From: VBAS01 sp964444975 | GTDB taxonomy: Bacteria; Bacteroidota; Bacteroidia; Chitinophagales; Chitinophagaceae | Length of the DNA stretch: 64,000 nucleotides | Direction of reading: 5' to 3' | NCBI GenBank assembly: GCA_964444975.1 | Contig: CAYUJD010000006.1 | Location: forward strand, 1-64,000 | Part shown: positions 8,866 to 16,531 of the stretch, piece after piece | Numbering within the stretch: the first letter of the stretch is position 1 | Layout: each line of letters opens with the position of its first letter | The notes under the pieces: generated by a model | What the model saw: only the letters and a program-made list of their open reading frames with translations | Database searches by the model: none | What the model was told of the DNA's origin: nothing | Translations under genes and position numbers: made by a program

Positions 8866-9552
8866 GTGAAAAGAGTTTCTTTTATCATATTATCGTATAC
8901 AACAAAAACCGTTTTGGCACAGGTGCCGGTCACAGGCAGCTGGTTTTCTTTACAGTTGCCGGTCAATTTCAGCCATAAATGGCAATGGCATAATGATGCG
9001 GGTTATAGAACTATGGAATATTCTTTTTCTGCTTATCAATTTTTTTATCGCAGTGGCGCCAGGTATTATTTTACAAAATCATGGAGCACCGCTTCGGGCT
9101 ATGCTCTCTTTTTTACAAGTAACAGTAATCAAAAGTCAGATCATGAATTTGGAAAGGAATTCCGCCTGTGGCAGGAATTGAATGCTCAGCAACCGTTTTT
9201 AAAATTCTTTAGCATCCAGAATCGTTTTCGCACCGAACAGCGATGGTTTGATTCAGTCACCAGTAAAGATGCTTTCTTTGGTTTGCGGTGGCGTCACCGT
9301 GCAGCCATTACAAAAAAGATAGCTGAAAAATGGAGCCTGCAACTGGCAGATGAATACATGCAGCAACTGGCAGAAGGCGTTTTTTCATTTAACCAGAACC
9401 GGCTGCAATTACTTGCAATCGTCAAAATGAATCATAGCGGGCAGGTGCAGGCCGGCTACATGTGGCTGAAGCGGCCGCAGCAGTCGCAGCATATAGTCAC
9501 AGTTTCTTTTCAAAAAACATTTTTTCTGAATGCCGCAAGAGCTGACAAATAA
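8866..9552 (+). CDS. DUF2490-like outer-membrane beta-barrel protein
   Basis: About 228 residues. The first 18 or so residues (VKRVSFIILSYTTKTVLAQ) look like a short signal peptide ending at AQ. The mature part has alternating aromatic strands (YRSGARYYFTKSW, WRHRAAITKKIAEKWSL) and a C-terminal amphipathic strand ending near FQKTFF, typical of DUF2490 barrels. There is no ATG in frame near the start; GTG 8866 or TTG 8863 must be used. It overlaps the siroheme synthase gene by 23 bp, so the two are translationally coupled. Function is unknown. Position suggests a sulfur-linked outer-membrane role, but that is only context. Confidence 0.7.
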   Translation: MKRVSFIILSYTTKTVLAQVPVTGSWFSLQLPVNFSHKWQWHNDAGYRTMEYSFSAYQFFYRSGARYYFTKSWSTASGYALFFTSNSNQKSDHEFGKEFRLWQELNAQQPFLKFFSIQNRFRTEQRWFDSVTSKDAFFGLRWRHRAAITKKIAEKWSLQLADEYMQQLAEGVFSFNQNRLQLLAIVKMNHSGQVQAGYMWLKRPQQSQHIVTVSFQKTFFLNAARADK

Positions 9553-10132
9553 TAAAAACAATTTATACCCGGTTTTTCTGAAACTGGAACAACTGGAAAC
9601 GCTGCTGGTGGGTGCCGGCAATGTGGGGCTGGAAAAACTGCAGTCATTGCTTACCAATTCTCCCGAAGCAAAAATCACCATTGTGGCGACGCAGGTAAAA
9701 GATGAAATGAGTGAACTGGTGCAAAAACATCCTACCTGCAAAATCTTTCAGCGGCCGTTTGAAGAAAGCGACCTCGATAATAAAGACCTTGTGATACTGG
9801 CAACTGATAATAGAAATCTACATGAACAAATTAAAAGACTGGTGAAGCAACGTGGTATTCTGGTAAATGTGGCCGACACACCGGAGCTCTGCGATTTTTA
9901 TCTCGGCAGCATTGTGCAAAAAGGGAATCTGAAAATTGCCATAAGCACCAACGGCAAATCGCCGACGCTGGCAAAAAGAATCAGGGAACTGCTGCAGGAA
10001 GCGATACCCGAAGAAGTAAATGAACTGCTGAACAACCTGCAGCAGATTCGTAATCGAATAGCAGGTGACTTTGCCGAAAAAGTAAAACAACTGAATGAAC
10101 TGACCAGGTCGCTGGTTAATAAAAATCACTGA
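9530..10132 (+). CDS. Siroheme synthase N-terminal domain protein (precorrin-2 dehydrogenase / ferrochelatase)
   Basis: This 200-residue protein of the CysG N-terminal / Met8p family oxidises precorrin-2 to sirohydrochlorin with NAD and may insert iron to make siroheme, the cofactor of the neighbouring sulfite reductase. It has a Rossmann motif LLVGAGNVGLEK (26-37), the family-typical ATDNRNLHEQI (about 87-97), NVADTPELCDFYLGSIV and KIAISTNGKSPTLAKRIRE. The C-terminal SUMT methyltransferase half of full CysG is absent, as is usual for stand-alone versions, so uroporphyrinogen methylation must be encoded elsewhere. It overlaps the upstream barrel gene and abuts the transporter with no gap, clearly one operon. 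Confidence 0.9.
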   Translation: MPQELTNNKNNLYPVFLKLEQLETLLVGAGNVGLEKLQSLLTNSPEAKITIVATQVKDEMSELVQKHPTCKIFQRPFEESDLDNKDLVILATDNRNLHEQIKRLVKQRGILVNVADTPELCDFYLGSIVQKGNLKIAISTNGKSPTLAKRIRELLQEAIPEEVNELLNNLQQIRNRIAGDFAEKVKQLNELTRSLVNKNH

Positions 10133-11131
10133 ATGGAAACGACCGCAAAAGAAAATCTTGCTGTAGAAAAAATAAATGAGAATATAGCGGAAGAAATCAT
10201 CGCTTCAAAAGAGATGGTGATAGCCGAGCAGGAATTAACCTCCTCACGTAGAAAAGTTTTTGCCAAATACAGCATTGCGCTGACGCTGATAGCGCTTGCT
10301 GTTTTACTCACTTACCTTTTTTTATCTGCTGAACAACTGGCCGCCCTGCAGGACATGCTGCATAAAGACAATTATTTGTTTTACTGGATGCTGCTGGCCG
10401 GCTTTTGTGCCGAAATGGTGGCCGGCTCCATGGGTATGGGTTATGGCGTTATCTGCACGACCATATTATTAATATTAAATGTGCCGCCCCCAATCATCAG
10501 CGCCAGCATTCACTCCGCCGAATCGTTTACTACGGCGGCCGGCAGCATCAGCCACTGGCAACTAGGAAATGTAAATAAGAAACTGGTGAAGGCGCTGGCC
10601 ATACCCGCCATTGTTGGAGCTATCATCGGCGCCATTGCGCTCACGTATGCAGGAGAATACTATGCAAAACTCACCAAGCCGGTGATTGCTGCATATGCCA
10701 TGTATCTTGGTTTTCGCATTTTGCAAAATGCATACAAAAATAAAAACGGTAACGGAAACGGAATCAGAAGGAAAACAAATATTCCTGTTTTAGGTTTTAT
10801 TGGCGGATTTATTGATTCATTCGGCGGGGGCGGATGGGGTCCGCTGGTAACGGGAACCTTTATCAAAAACGGGCGGACACCGAAATATGTTATCGGTAGC
10901 AGCACCATGGCCAAATTTATTCTTACGGTAGCCAGCGCTGTCACATTTTTATTTACCGTGGGTATTCAGCATTGGAATATTGTGGCAGGCTTGTTAATCG
11001 GAGGCATCATTACGGCCCCATTTTCAGCCATGCTTACATCAAAGCTGCCGGTGCGAAAAATGTTTATCGCGGTGGGAATTGTGGTAATTATCATGGGTCT
11101 CATCACTATTTACCGTTCGCTGTTTCTCTGA
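10133..11131 (+). CDS. TauE/SafE (TSUP) family sulfite/anion exporter
   Basis: A 332-residue inner-membrane transporter. A charged cytoplasmic N-terminus of about 45 residues precedes roughly eight membrane segments, in two repeats typical of TSUP. The first repeat has GFCAEMVAGSMGMGYGV with ISASIHSAESFTTAAG; the second has GFIGGFIDSFGGGGWGPLVTG with GSSTMAKFILTV. The ATG follows the stop of the siroheme gene directly. Known TSUP members move sulfite, sulfoacetate or organosulfur anions. Here, between siroheme synthesis and a second exporter, removal of excess sulfite is the natural guess. The substrate cannot be read from sequence. Confidence 0.9.
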   Translation: METTAKENLAVEKINENIAEEIIASKEMVIAEQELTSSRRKVFAKYSIALTLIALAVLLTYLFLSAEQLAALQDMLHKDNYLFYWMLLAGFCAEMVAGSMGMGYGVICTTILLILNVPPPIISASIHSAESFTTAAGSISHWQLGNVNKKLVKALAIPAIVGAIIGAIALTYAGEYYAKLTKPVIAAYAMYLGFRILQNAYKNKNGNGNGIRRKTNIPVLGFIGGFIDSFGGGGWGPLVTGTFIKNGRTPKYVIGSSTMAKFILTVASAVTFLFTVGIQHWNIVAGLLIGGIITAPFSAMLTSKLPVRKMFIAVGIVVIIMGLITIYRSLFL

Positions 11132-11204
11132 GCCGCTCCGGTTTGGAAAAATTTTCTGAAATTTCAGCAGGAACGAAACCAGGTTGCTTATCAAAATTTG
11201 TTTT

Positions 11205-11642
11205 ATGAAAATAAAATCTTTTCATTCGCTCATCCTGTTTTTCATTTTCTTTTTTGCGGGCAATTTTTTATTTGCGCAGGATAAAAGAGATTATTTTACT
11301 ATTGAGAATTATTACAAGGTAAAGTGGGGCTTTGCCGACGAGTTTATCCATTTGTGGAAAGTAAATCATTACCCGCTGCTGAAAAAAGCCATTGAAAAAG
11401 GAGATATCATCAGCGTGCAGGCGGAGAAGCCGAAGCTGCACAGCGGCGAAGACACCCGGTTTGATTTTAAAGTGACGATTGTTTTTAAAAATGCCATTGC
11501 TGCATTCGACCCCAACCTGACAAAGCAATATGAGAAACAGCTGTATTCTGACCTGGAAAAATTGAAGAAAGCCGAGCAACACCGCTTTGAGTTGCTGATT
11601 GCTCACTGGGATGTAATGATTGAGAAGATTGATTTGCAGTGA
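11205..11642 (+). CDS. Secreted protein of unknown function
   Basis: 145 residues from ATG 11205 (an upstream TTG adds seven unlikely residues). A strong signal peptide runs to about FLFAQ (residue 25). The rest is about 120 residues with alternating helices and strands (YYKVKWGFADEFIHLWKVNHYPLLKKAIEKGD, then a strand pair around VTIVFKN), suggesting a ferredoxin-like or dimeric alpha/beta-barrel fold of periplasmic type. No catalytic motif is recognised. It lies in the sulfite operon, with its stop 10 bp before the next gene. Confidence 0.65.
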   Translation: MKIKSFHSLILFFIFFFAGNFLFAQDKRDYFTIENYYKVKWGFADEFIHLWKVNHYPLLKKAIEKGDIISVQAEKPKLHSGEDTRFDFKVTIVFKNAIAAFDPNLTKQYEKQLYSDLEKLKKAEQHRFELLIAHWDVMIEKIDLQ

Positions 11643-11652
11643 TGAAAAATGT

Positions 11653-13008
11653 ATGCAGGTGCCTTTTACCCATACCGGCAAATATGAATCCCAACAGCCA
11701 GCAAAGAAAAAACTTTCCTATTTCTCTTCGCTGTCAGAAGATGCCCTGGCCATCTGCATTGGCAGTTTATTGATTGGCTTCACCCTGGCCGCCGCATTCC
11801 TGGTTAAAGATTTCCGGTTTCCTGCGCCGGTTTATCAATGGACGGATTTCAATGATTTACTTTCCATAGTCCTGGCAGCAAATAACCTTTTGCTGATTGC
11901 CGGCATCGGGCTGGTAATTCTGCTGCTGGCAGCCGTGACAACAGTTGCAAGCGGAGGAGGGATTAAAAAATATATGGCCGGCTTCAGTGTAATTTTTCTT
12001 CTCGCCGTTTTTTCATTGCTGATTGGCGGCAATAAAACAATGAGCCATTATGGTATTGAATACGTCGTATTTGGTTTACTCGTCGGTTTGCTGCTCAGCA
12101 ACCTTTTTCATTTACCCGCATGGCTGAAGGAAGCAGCCCGTTCGGAATTTTTTATCAAAACTGGATTAATCCTGCTTGGAACAAGTATTTTGTTTAACGA
12201 TATAGTGAAAGCAGGGTTGTCGGGCATATTGCAGTCGGTGATTGTGGTGCTGGCTGTTTGGTTTTTTGCATGGTGGTTGTGCCGCCGTTTGAAAGTAGAT
12301 GATGAATTTGCAGTGATATTGGCATCGGCTGTTTCCATCTGCGGAGTATCGGCAGCTATTGTTGCCAGCGGTGCCATCAAAGGCGATAAAAGAAAATTGT
12401 CTTATGTCACTACGCTTGTTTTGCTGGTGGCAGTTCCCATGCTTATTTTTTTGCCATGGCTTGCAAGAAAGTTTGGGATTTCTGAATTAGTCGGTGGCGC
12501 CTGGCTGGGCGGCACGCTGGATACTACAGCCGCGGTGGTAGCGTCAGGAGAACTGTTGGGCTCCGCAGCTGTCAAATCAGCGACCATTGTAAAGTTTTCG
12601 CAAAATGTACTGGTTGGTGTGGCTGCATTTTTTATTGCTGCATGGTGGGTGTTCAGAAAAACGGAAGCAAACAACAACCAGGAAAAACCTTCAGCAAAAC
12701 TTATCTGGGAAAGATTTCCAAAGTTTGTGATTGGTTTTATTGCAGCTTCTCTTGTTTTTTCTTTTTTGATCCCGGCCGGTACCGTTAAACAGGTGGAAGG
12801 ATTTCTGAACAGCCTGCGCACGGCCTGGTTTGCTCTTGCCTTTGTTTCCATCGGGCTTGAGGCAGGATTTTCTGAGTTATTTAAAATGGAAGGAGGCCGG
12901 CCGGCGCTTGCTTTTATCGGCGCCCAGGTATTTAATATTATCTGGACATTGCTCTGGGCCTGGCTTTTATTTGGCGGAATTTTGATTGCCGCACCGGAAA
13001 TTAAATAA
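11653..13008 (+). CDS. YeiH-family putative sulfate exporter
   Basis: About 451 residues with ten or eleven membrane segments. Signature parts are IEYVVFGLLVGLLLSN, ICGVSAAIVASGAIKG (the conserved CGxSA loop), GGAWLGGTLDTTAAVVASGELLG, KFSQNVLVG and IGLEAGFSELFK, all typical of the UPF0324/YeiH family often annotated as putative sulfate exporters. ATG 11653 is chosen because the longer frame from 11620 would overlap the previous gene by 23 bp. It closes the sulfite operon: with TauE/SafE this gives two candidate anion exporters beside one reductase. The transported ion is inferred from family annotation and context only. Confidence 0.85.
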   Translation: MQVPFTHTGKYESQQPAKKKLSYFSSLSEDALAICIGSLLIGFTLAAAFLVKDFRFPAPVYQWTDFNDLLSIVLAANNLLLIAGIGLVILLLAAVTTVASGGGIKKYMAGFSVIFLLAVFSLLIGGNKTMSHYGIEYVVFGLLVGLLLSNLFHLPAWLKEAARSEFFIKTGLILLGTSILFNDIVKAGLSGILQSVIVVLAVWFFAWWLCRRLKVDDEFAVILASAVSICGVSAAIVASGAIKGDKRKLSYVTTLVLLVAVPMLIFLPWLARKFGISELVGGAWLGGTLDTTAAVVASGELLGSAAVKSATIVKFSQNVLVGVAAFFIAAWWVFRKTEANNNQEKPSAKLIWERFPKFVIGFIAASLVFSFLIPAGTVKQVEGFLNSLRTAWFALAFVSIGLEAGFSELFKMEGGRPALAFIGAQVFNIIWTLLWAWLLFGGILIAAPEIK

Positions 13009-13085
13009 ACAGCCTGCGGGTGATTTTTACTATCGATTTTTATTTTAATTTCCGGAAAACGATTCTAATCTGAATTTTTTTAAAT

Positions 13086-13979
13086 ATGGAAAAAATTTAT
13101 CTCAGCGATGCAGGCCCCAAAGTATCCCCTGCCGTGTATGGTTTTTACCGGTGGAATGAAAGGGATGTGAATGAAGCAAAGATGGAAGGTATCATCAACC
13201 TGTGTCTTGAACTGGGCATTAATACCTTTGATCATGGCGATACGTACGGCGGTTATGGCTGCGAAGAAATGTTTGGTCATGTTTTTAAAAAGAAAAAAAC
13301 GGCCAGGCGAGAAGATGTTGTACTTTTTACAAAATGCGGAATCGTCGTTCCCCACCCGTCGTTGCCGGGTGTGCGGGTAAAATATTATGATACATCAAAG
13401 GAGCACATTATTAAAAGCATAGAAAATTCATTGCGGCGGCTCAGGACCGATTATATTGACGTGTTTCTGCTCAACCAGCTTGACCCGCTTTCCCATCTTG
13501 AAGAAACTGCCCTGGCCCTTGAACGACTGAAAGATTCCGGTAAAATAAAATATGTTGGTGTGGTGAATTTTTCCGTTTTCCAGCACCAGTTGCTCAGCTC
13601 CTACCTGCACATACCGGTTGTGACCAATCATATTGAGCTGAACCTGCTGAACACTTCGGCTTTCGACAACGGGCAGGTGGATTATATCAAGCAGAAATAC
13701 ATGCGGCCGCTGGCTATGGCGCCGCTGGCCCAGGGTAAAATTGCCAACAGCCATGAAAAAATTCCGTTGCGCCTGCGGGGCAAGCTGGAGGAATTTGCAG
13801 CAAAGTATGATGTACATTTTGAATCCATTGCTATTGCCTGGCTGGTAAAGCTGGGTGCGCTGCCGCTGATTGGTACCATCGAAGAGCAGCGAATCAGGAA
13901 TATTGCAGCAGCTTTCACTATTGACCTCGACCGGCAGGATTGGTATGAACTTTACGCAGTATCAAGAGGAGAACTATAG
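13086..13979 (+). CDS. Aldo/keto reductase, YdhF-like, lacking the catalytic histidine
   Basis: A 297-residue TIM-barrel oxidoreductase of the YdhF branch. Three members of the catalytic tetrad are present: Asp49 and Tyr54 in FDHGDTYGG and Lys83 in FTKCG. The fourth, the His in LLIHRPDPL of E. coli YdhF, is replaced by Asn130 in LLNQLDPL. The rest of the cofactor frame looks normal (VGVVNFSVFQ, a late PLIGTIEEQRI NADPH-binding segment). The His normally helps orient the carbonyl substrate, so activity may be reduced or altered. Substrate unknown. It lies 2 bp from the convergent rluA-type gene. Confidence 0.88.
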   Translation: MEKIYLSDAGPKVSPAVYGFYRWNERDVNEAKMEGIINLCLELGINTFDHGDTYGGYGCEEMFGHVFKKKKTARREDVVLFTKCGIVVPHPSLPGVRVKYYDTSKEHIIKSIENSLRRLRTDYIDVFLLNQLDPLSHLEETALALERLKDSGKIKYVGVVNFSVFQHQLLSSYLHIPVVTNHIELNLLNTSAFDNGQVDYIKQKYMRPLAMAPLAQGKIANSHEKIPLRLRGKLEEFAAKYDVHFESIAIAWLVKLGALPLIGTIEEQRIRNIAAAFTIDLDRQDWYELYAVSRGEL

Positions 13980-13981
13980 AT

Positions 13982-14704
13982 TCAATGCTTATGCTTCTCC
14001 AGCTGGTGAAGCACGGCTTTTAAATCCTTGGGCATCGGCGCCTCCAGCATTATTGTATCGCCATTTACATCTGAAAATTTCAAGCTCAAAGCATGAAGGG
14101 CCAGGCGGCTGAGCAGCGGCCGCTCTTCCGGTTCATTTTTTGAGAGTTTGAATTTGTGTTTGAAGGATGAAAGCATCAGCGTTTTTCCATCGCCATAAAT
14201 TTCATCACACACAAGCGGGTGGCCGATATGCTTTGCATGTACCCGCACCTGGTGTGTGCGGCCGGTATGAATCCTGAAACGCACCCATGAAAAAATTTTA
14301 AAATCTTCCAGCACTTCATATTCAGTTTGCGAAGCTTTCCCATTGCGGTGAATAACCATCGTTCCTTTTTTCACCGGGTGTTCGGCAAGGGGGGCATCAA
14401 TTGTTCCGCTTTTATTTGCCGGCGTGCCCAGCAGCAGACCGCAATAAACTTTTTCGGTCTGCCTTTCTTCGAATTGTACAGAAAGATGTTTATGTGCCGC
14501 TTCATTTTTTGCAAAAAGAATCAGCCCGCTGGTTTCTTTATCCAGCCGGTGCACAGTGAAAATCTCTCCGTATTTCTCCTGTAATATTTTTTTTAATGAA
14601 ACTTCTTTGCCTTCGCGGTCAGGAATGGAAAGCAACCCGGATGGTTTGTTCAGTGCAATCCAGTCGCTGGTTTCTTTTATAAGAATGCTATCGGCAAACT
14701 TCAT
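13982..14704 (-). CDS. RluA-family RNA pseudouridine synthase
   Basis: 240 residues. It converts uridine to pseudouridine in rRNA or tRNA. The catalytic motif HRLDKETSG (52-60, nucleophile Asp55) is intact. WIALNKPSGLLSIPD marks the first strand, and HTGRTHQVRVHAKHIGHPLVCDEIYG the conserved C-terminal part. No S4 domain is visible, so it resembles the small RluA/TruC-like members, and the exact target is uncertain. It follows the RsuA-type synthase on the same strand after a 28-bp gap holding a repeat, so the two may be cotranscribed. Confidence 0.9.
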   Translation of the reverse strand: MKFADSILIKETSDWIALNKPSGLLSIPDREGKEVSLKKILQEKYGEIFTVHRLDKETSGLILFAKNEAAHKHLSVQFEERQTEKVYCGLLLGTPANKSGTIDAPLAEHPVKKGTMVIHRNGKASQTEYEVLEDFKIFSWVRFRIHTGRTHQVRVHAKHIGHPLVCDEIYGDGKTLMLSSFKHKFKLSKNEPEERPLLSRLALHALSLKFSDVNGDTIMLEAPMPKDLKAVLHQLEKHKH

Positions 14705-14732
14705 TACAAAAAAATTAAAGACTTGTTTTGGA

Positions 14733-15698
14733 CTAAGGCTTCGTAAAGCCCTCCCTTTGAGAGGGTTTGGGTGGGCTGAAATATTTGAGTGTTCTCACTT
14801 CTTTTTCGGTTAAAAAACGCCATGTGCCCCTTTCCACATTTTTTTTGGTGAGGCCGGCAAACATTACCCGATCCAGGTGCTTTACTTCATACCCGAGGTG
14901 TTCAAAAATGCGCCGGACAATCCGATTGCGGCCGCTGTGTATTTCCACACCTAATTGTCTCTTGTCTTTTGCATCGGTATAGGCAATAGCATCTACGCTA
15001 GCCGGGCCGTCTTCCAGCACTACGCCATTTAGTACCTGGTCAAAATCTTTTTTCTCCAGCGGTCTGTTCAGTGTCACAGCATAAATCTTTTTTATTTCAT
15101 TGCTGGGGTGGGTAAGTTTTTGGGAAAGCTCTCCGTCATTAGTCAGTAAGAGAACACCGGAAGTATTTCTGTCCAGCCGGCCCACGGGGTACACTCTTTC
15201 ATGTGTGGCCCGCTTAATTAAATCAAGCACTGTTTTTCTTCCCTGCGGATCATCGGTGGTAGTAATGTAATCTTTGGGTTTGTTGAGCAAAATATAAACG
15301 AGATTCTTTGCCAGTGAAATTTTTTTCCCGCTCACTTTTACTTCATCCTTTGCTGAAACTTTATAGCCGGGCTCCGTAATCCATTCGCCGTTCACTTTCA
15401 CCTTTCCTTCTTTCACCAGTACTGCAGCATCACGACGGGAACAAACTCCGCAGTGGGCTATGAACTTATTCAGGGGCATCTGATTTGAGGTCTTTGGTCT
15501 GAAGAGTGAAGGCGGTATAGTGCTGCCACGTCCTGTACTATTATGCTGATTTCTGACTTCTGATTTCTGACTTCGTTTCTTATCAAAAAATTCTTCCCGT
15601 TCTTTTTTCCATTTCTTTTTTTCCTGGCGGAATTGTTCTTTGACAGAAGCGTTGCTTTTATTTTTTATAAATTTTTCAAACGGGGATGTCTTTTTCAT
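14733..15698 (-). CDS. RsuA/RluB-family pseudouridine synthase with S4 domain
   Basis: 321 residues from ATG 15698. A longer frame starts with TTG 15734 but would put the start on top of the -7 box at 15732-15739. A lysine-rich N-terminal tail of about 70 residues is followed by an S4 RNA-binding domain (LNKFIAHCGVCSRRDAAVLVKEG and on) and the catalytic domain with GRLDRNTSG (about 173-181, Asp176). The closest known roles are modification of 23S or 16S rRNA. Two short parts come from repeats: RSQKSEVRNQ in the basic tail from a heptamer array, and the last residues (PSQREGFTKP) from a G+C-rich palindromic repeat. Both lie outside the folded domains, so the enzyme should be active. Confidence 0.9.
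   Translation of the reverse strand: MKKTSPFEKFIKNKSNASVKEQFRQEKKKWKKEREEFFDKKRSQKSEVRNQHNSTGRGSTIPPSLFRPKTSNQMPLNKFIAHCGVCSRRDAAVLVKEGKVKVNGEWITEPGYKVSAKDEVKVSGKKISLAKNLVYILLNKPKDYITTTDDPQGRKTVLDLIKRATHERVYPVGRLDRNTSGVLLLTNDGELSQKLTHPSNEIKKIYAVTLNRPLEKKDFDQVLNGVVLEDGPASVDAIAYTDAKDKRQLGVEIHSGRNRIVRRIFEHLGYEVKHLDRVMFAGLTKKNVERGTWRFLTEKEVRTLKYFSPPKPSQREGFTKP
14741..14777. repeat. G+C-rich palindromic repeat at the 3' end of the rsuA-type gene
   Basis: A CCCTCCC-TTTGAGA-GGG-type imperfect palindrome followed by TTTGGGTGGG. It resembles the CCCC/GGGG repeats in the nuo operon and supplies the last ten or so codons of the synthase. Confidence 0.55.
15544..15578. repeat. Heptamer tandem array inside the rsuA-type gene
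   Basis: Five 7-mers (TGCTGAT, TTCTGAC, TTCTGAT, TTCTGAC, TTCGTTT) in a row. It is translated in frame as part of the basic N-terminal tail (RSQKSEVRNQ). Confidence 0.8.
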
Positions 15699-15731
15699 GC
15701 TTGTTAATTGCTGTTTTACAACAGGGGACAG

Positions 15732-15739
15732 CAAAAGTA
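15732..15739 (-). promoter_or_regulatory. Candidate -7 box of the rsuA-type gene
   Basis: The minus strand reads TACTTTTG, matching TAnnTTTG, 33 bp upstream of ATG 15698 and just after the upstream gene's terminator. No good -33 TTG is seen. Confidence 0.45.
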
Positions 15740-15745
15740 AGCATA

Positions 15746-15776
15746 AATAAAAAGACCACCGGGATTACCGGTGGCC
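15746..15776 (-). terminator. Rho-independent terminator of the Spy-like gene
   Basis: A 9-bp stem GGCCACCGG / CCGGTGGTC (one wobble) with a 5-nt loop, followed on the minus strand by TTTTTATTT. It lies 24 bp after the stop of the 15800-16438 gene. Confidence 0.88.
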
Positions 15777-15799
15777 ATGCTTCTTGTTCAATGATGATT

Positions 15800-16438
15800 T
15801 CACGAGAGTTTGCCGGGTTTGCGGAGTCCGTGCTTTCTTAACTCCTGCATTTTTTTCAGTTGTTCTTCGTTAAGGATAGACTTCATTTCCTGCTTTTGAT
15901 TTTCCATCAGTTTTTTCATTTCTTCCCGCTTTTGCTGCATATTCAGTGATTTGTTTTCATGCAGGGCTTTTATTTTTTGTTGCATTTCACTGCGTTGCTT
16001 TTTCAGTTTTTCCGCCTGTTCATTGCTTAATTGCAGCCGCAGCTTCATTTTTTCCATACGGGCATTGGCATCTATTTCTGCCACCTTCTTTCTTTCTTCT
16101 TTCATTTTTACTATCCTGTCTTTTTGTTCTTTGGTCAGCAGGCTTTGCATCTCCTCATGGTGTTTTTTGCGCAGGTCGTCCATTTGTTTCCTCCACTCTT
16201 TCACGGTGATGTCATCTTTTTTCCGGAGGTTTAGCATTTTTTTTCTGAAATCTTCATTCAGGGTTTTGGCCTTTTGTTTCTGGTCATCGGAAAGTTTCAG
16301 CTTTTCAGCCAGAAAATGTTTTTGCTGATGATGCCTTTGTAAACCGGGATGCTTTCCTTCACCCGGCAATTTTTTTTCCTGGGCCTGCACTATTGTAAGT
16401 GTGGCAAATGCAAGGATGGTAGCAAGAATCTTTTTCAT
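15800..16438 (-). CDS. Spy/CpxP-like periplasmic protein
   Basis: 212 residues, very rich in Lys, Glu, Gln and Met. A signal peptide (MKKILATILAFATLTIVQAQ) is followed by an almost wholly helical mature protein. It contains four LTxxQ-like units: LKLSDDQKQKAK, LLTKEQKDRIVK, LQLSNEQAEKLK and ILNEEQLKKMQ. That is the signature of Spy/CpxP chaperone-like or metal-responsive proteins, here twice the usual length and probably a tandem duplication. The role is likely in envelope stress, but no ligand is visible. It has its own terminator (15746-15776) and a possible -7 box TAGATTTG on the minus strand at 16492-16499. Confidence 0.75.
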   Translation of the reverse strand: MKKILATILAFATLTIVQAQEKKLPGEGKHPGLQRHHQQKHFLAEKLKLSDDQKQKAKTLNEDFRKKMLNLRKKDDITVKEWRKQMDDLRKKHHEEMQSLLTKEQKDRIVKMKEERKKVAEIDANARMEKMKLRLQLSNEQAEKLKKQRSEMQQKIKALHENKSLNMQQKREEMKKLMENQKQEMKSILNEEQLKKMQELRKHGLRKPGKLS

Positions 16439-16491
16439 AAAGTTTATTTTTTTGACGATAAACAGACTTTATTTCTGCGATGAAGTTTAAC

Positions 16492-16499
16492 CAAATCTA
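16492..16499 (-). promoter_or_regulatory. Candidate -7 box of the Spy-like gene
   Basis: The minus strand reads TAGATTTG, a match to TAnnTTTG, about 54 bp upstream of the ATG. The -33 element is not clear. Confidence 0.35.
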
Positions 16500-16531
16500 A
16501 GAAAATTTTCGTAGATGGTAAAATAACCGGA

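Noticed and set aside
8769..8966. Minus-strand 65-codon frame in the sulfite promoter region
   Set aside because: It overlaps the promoter/operator gap and the start of the DUF2490-like gene, and has no recognisable features.
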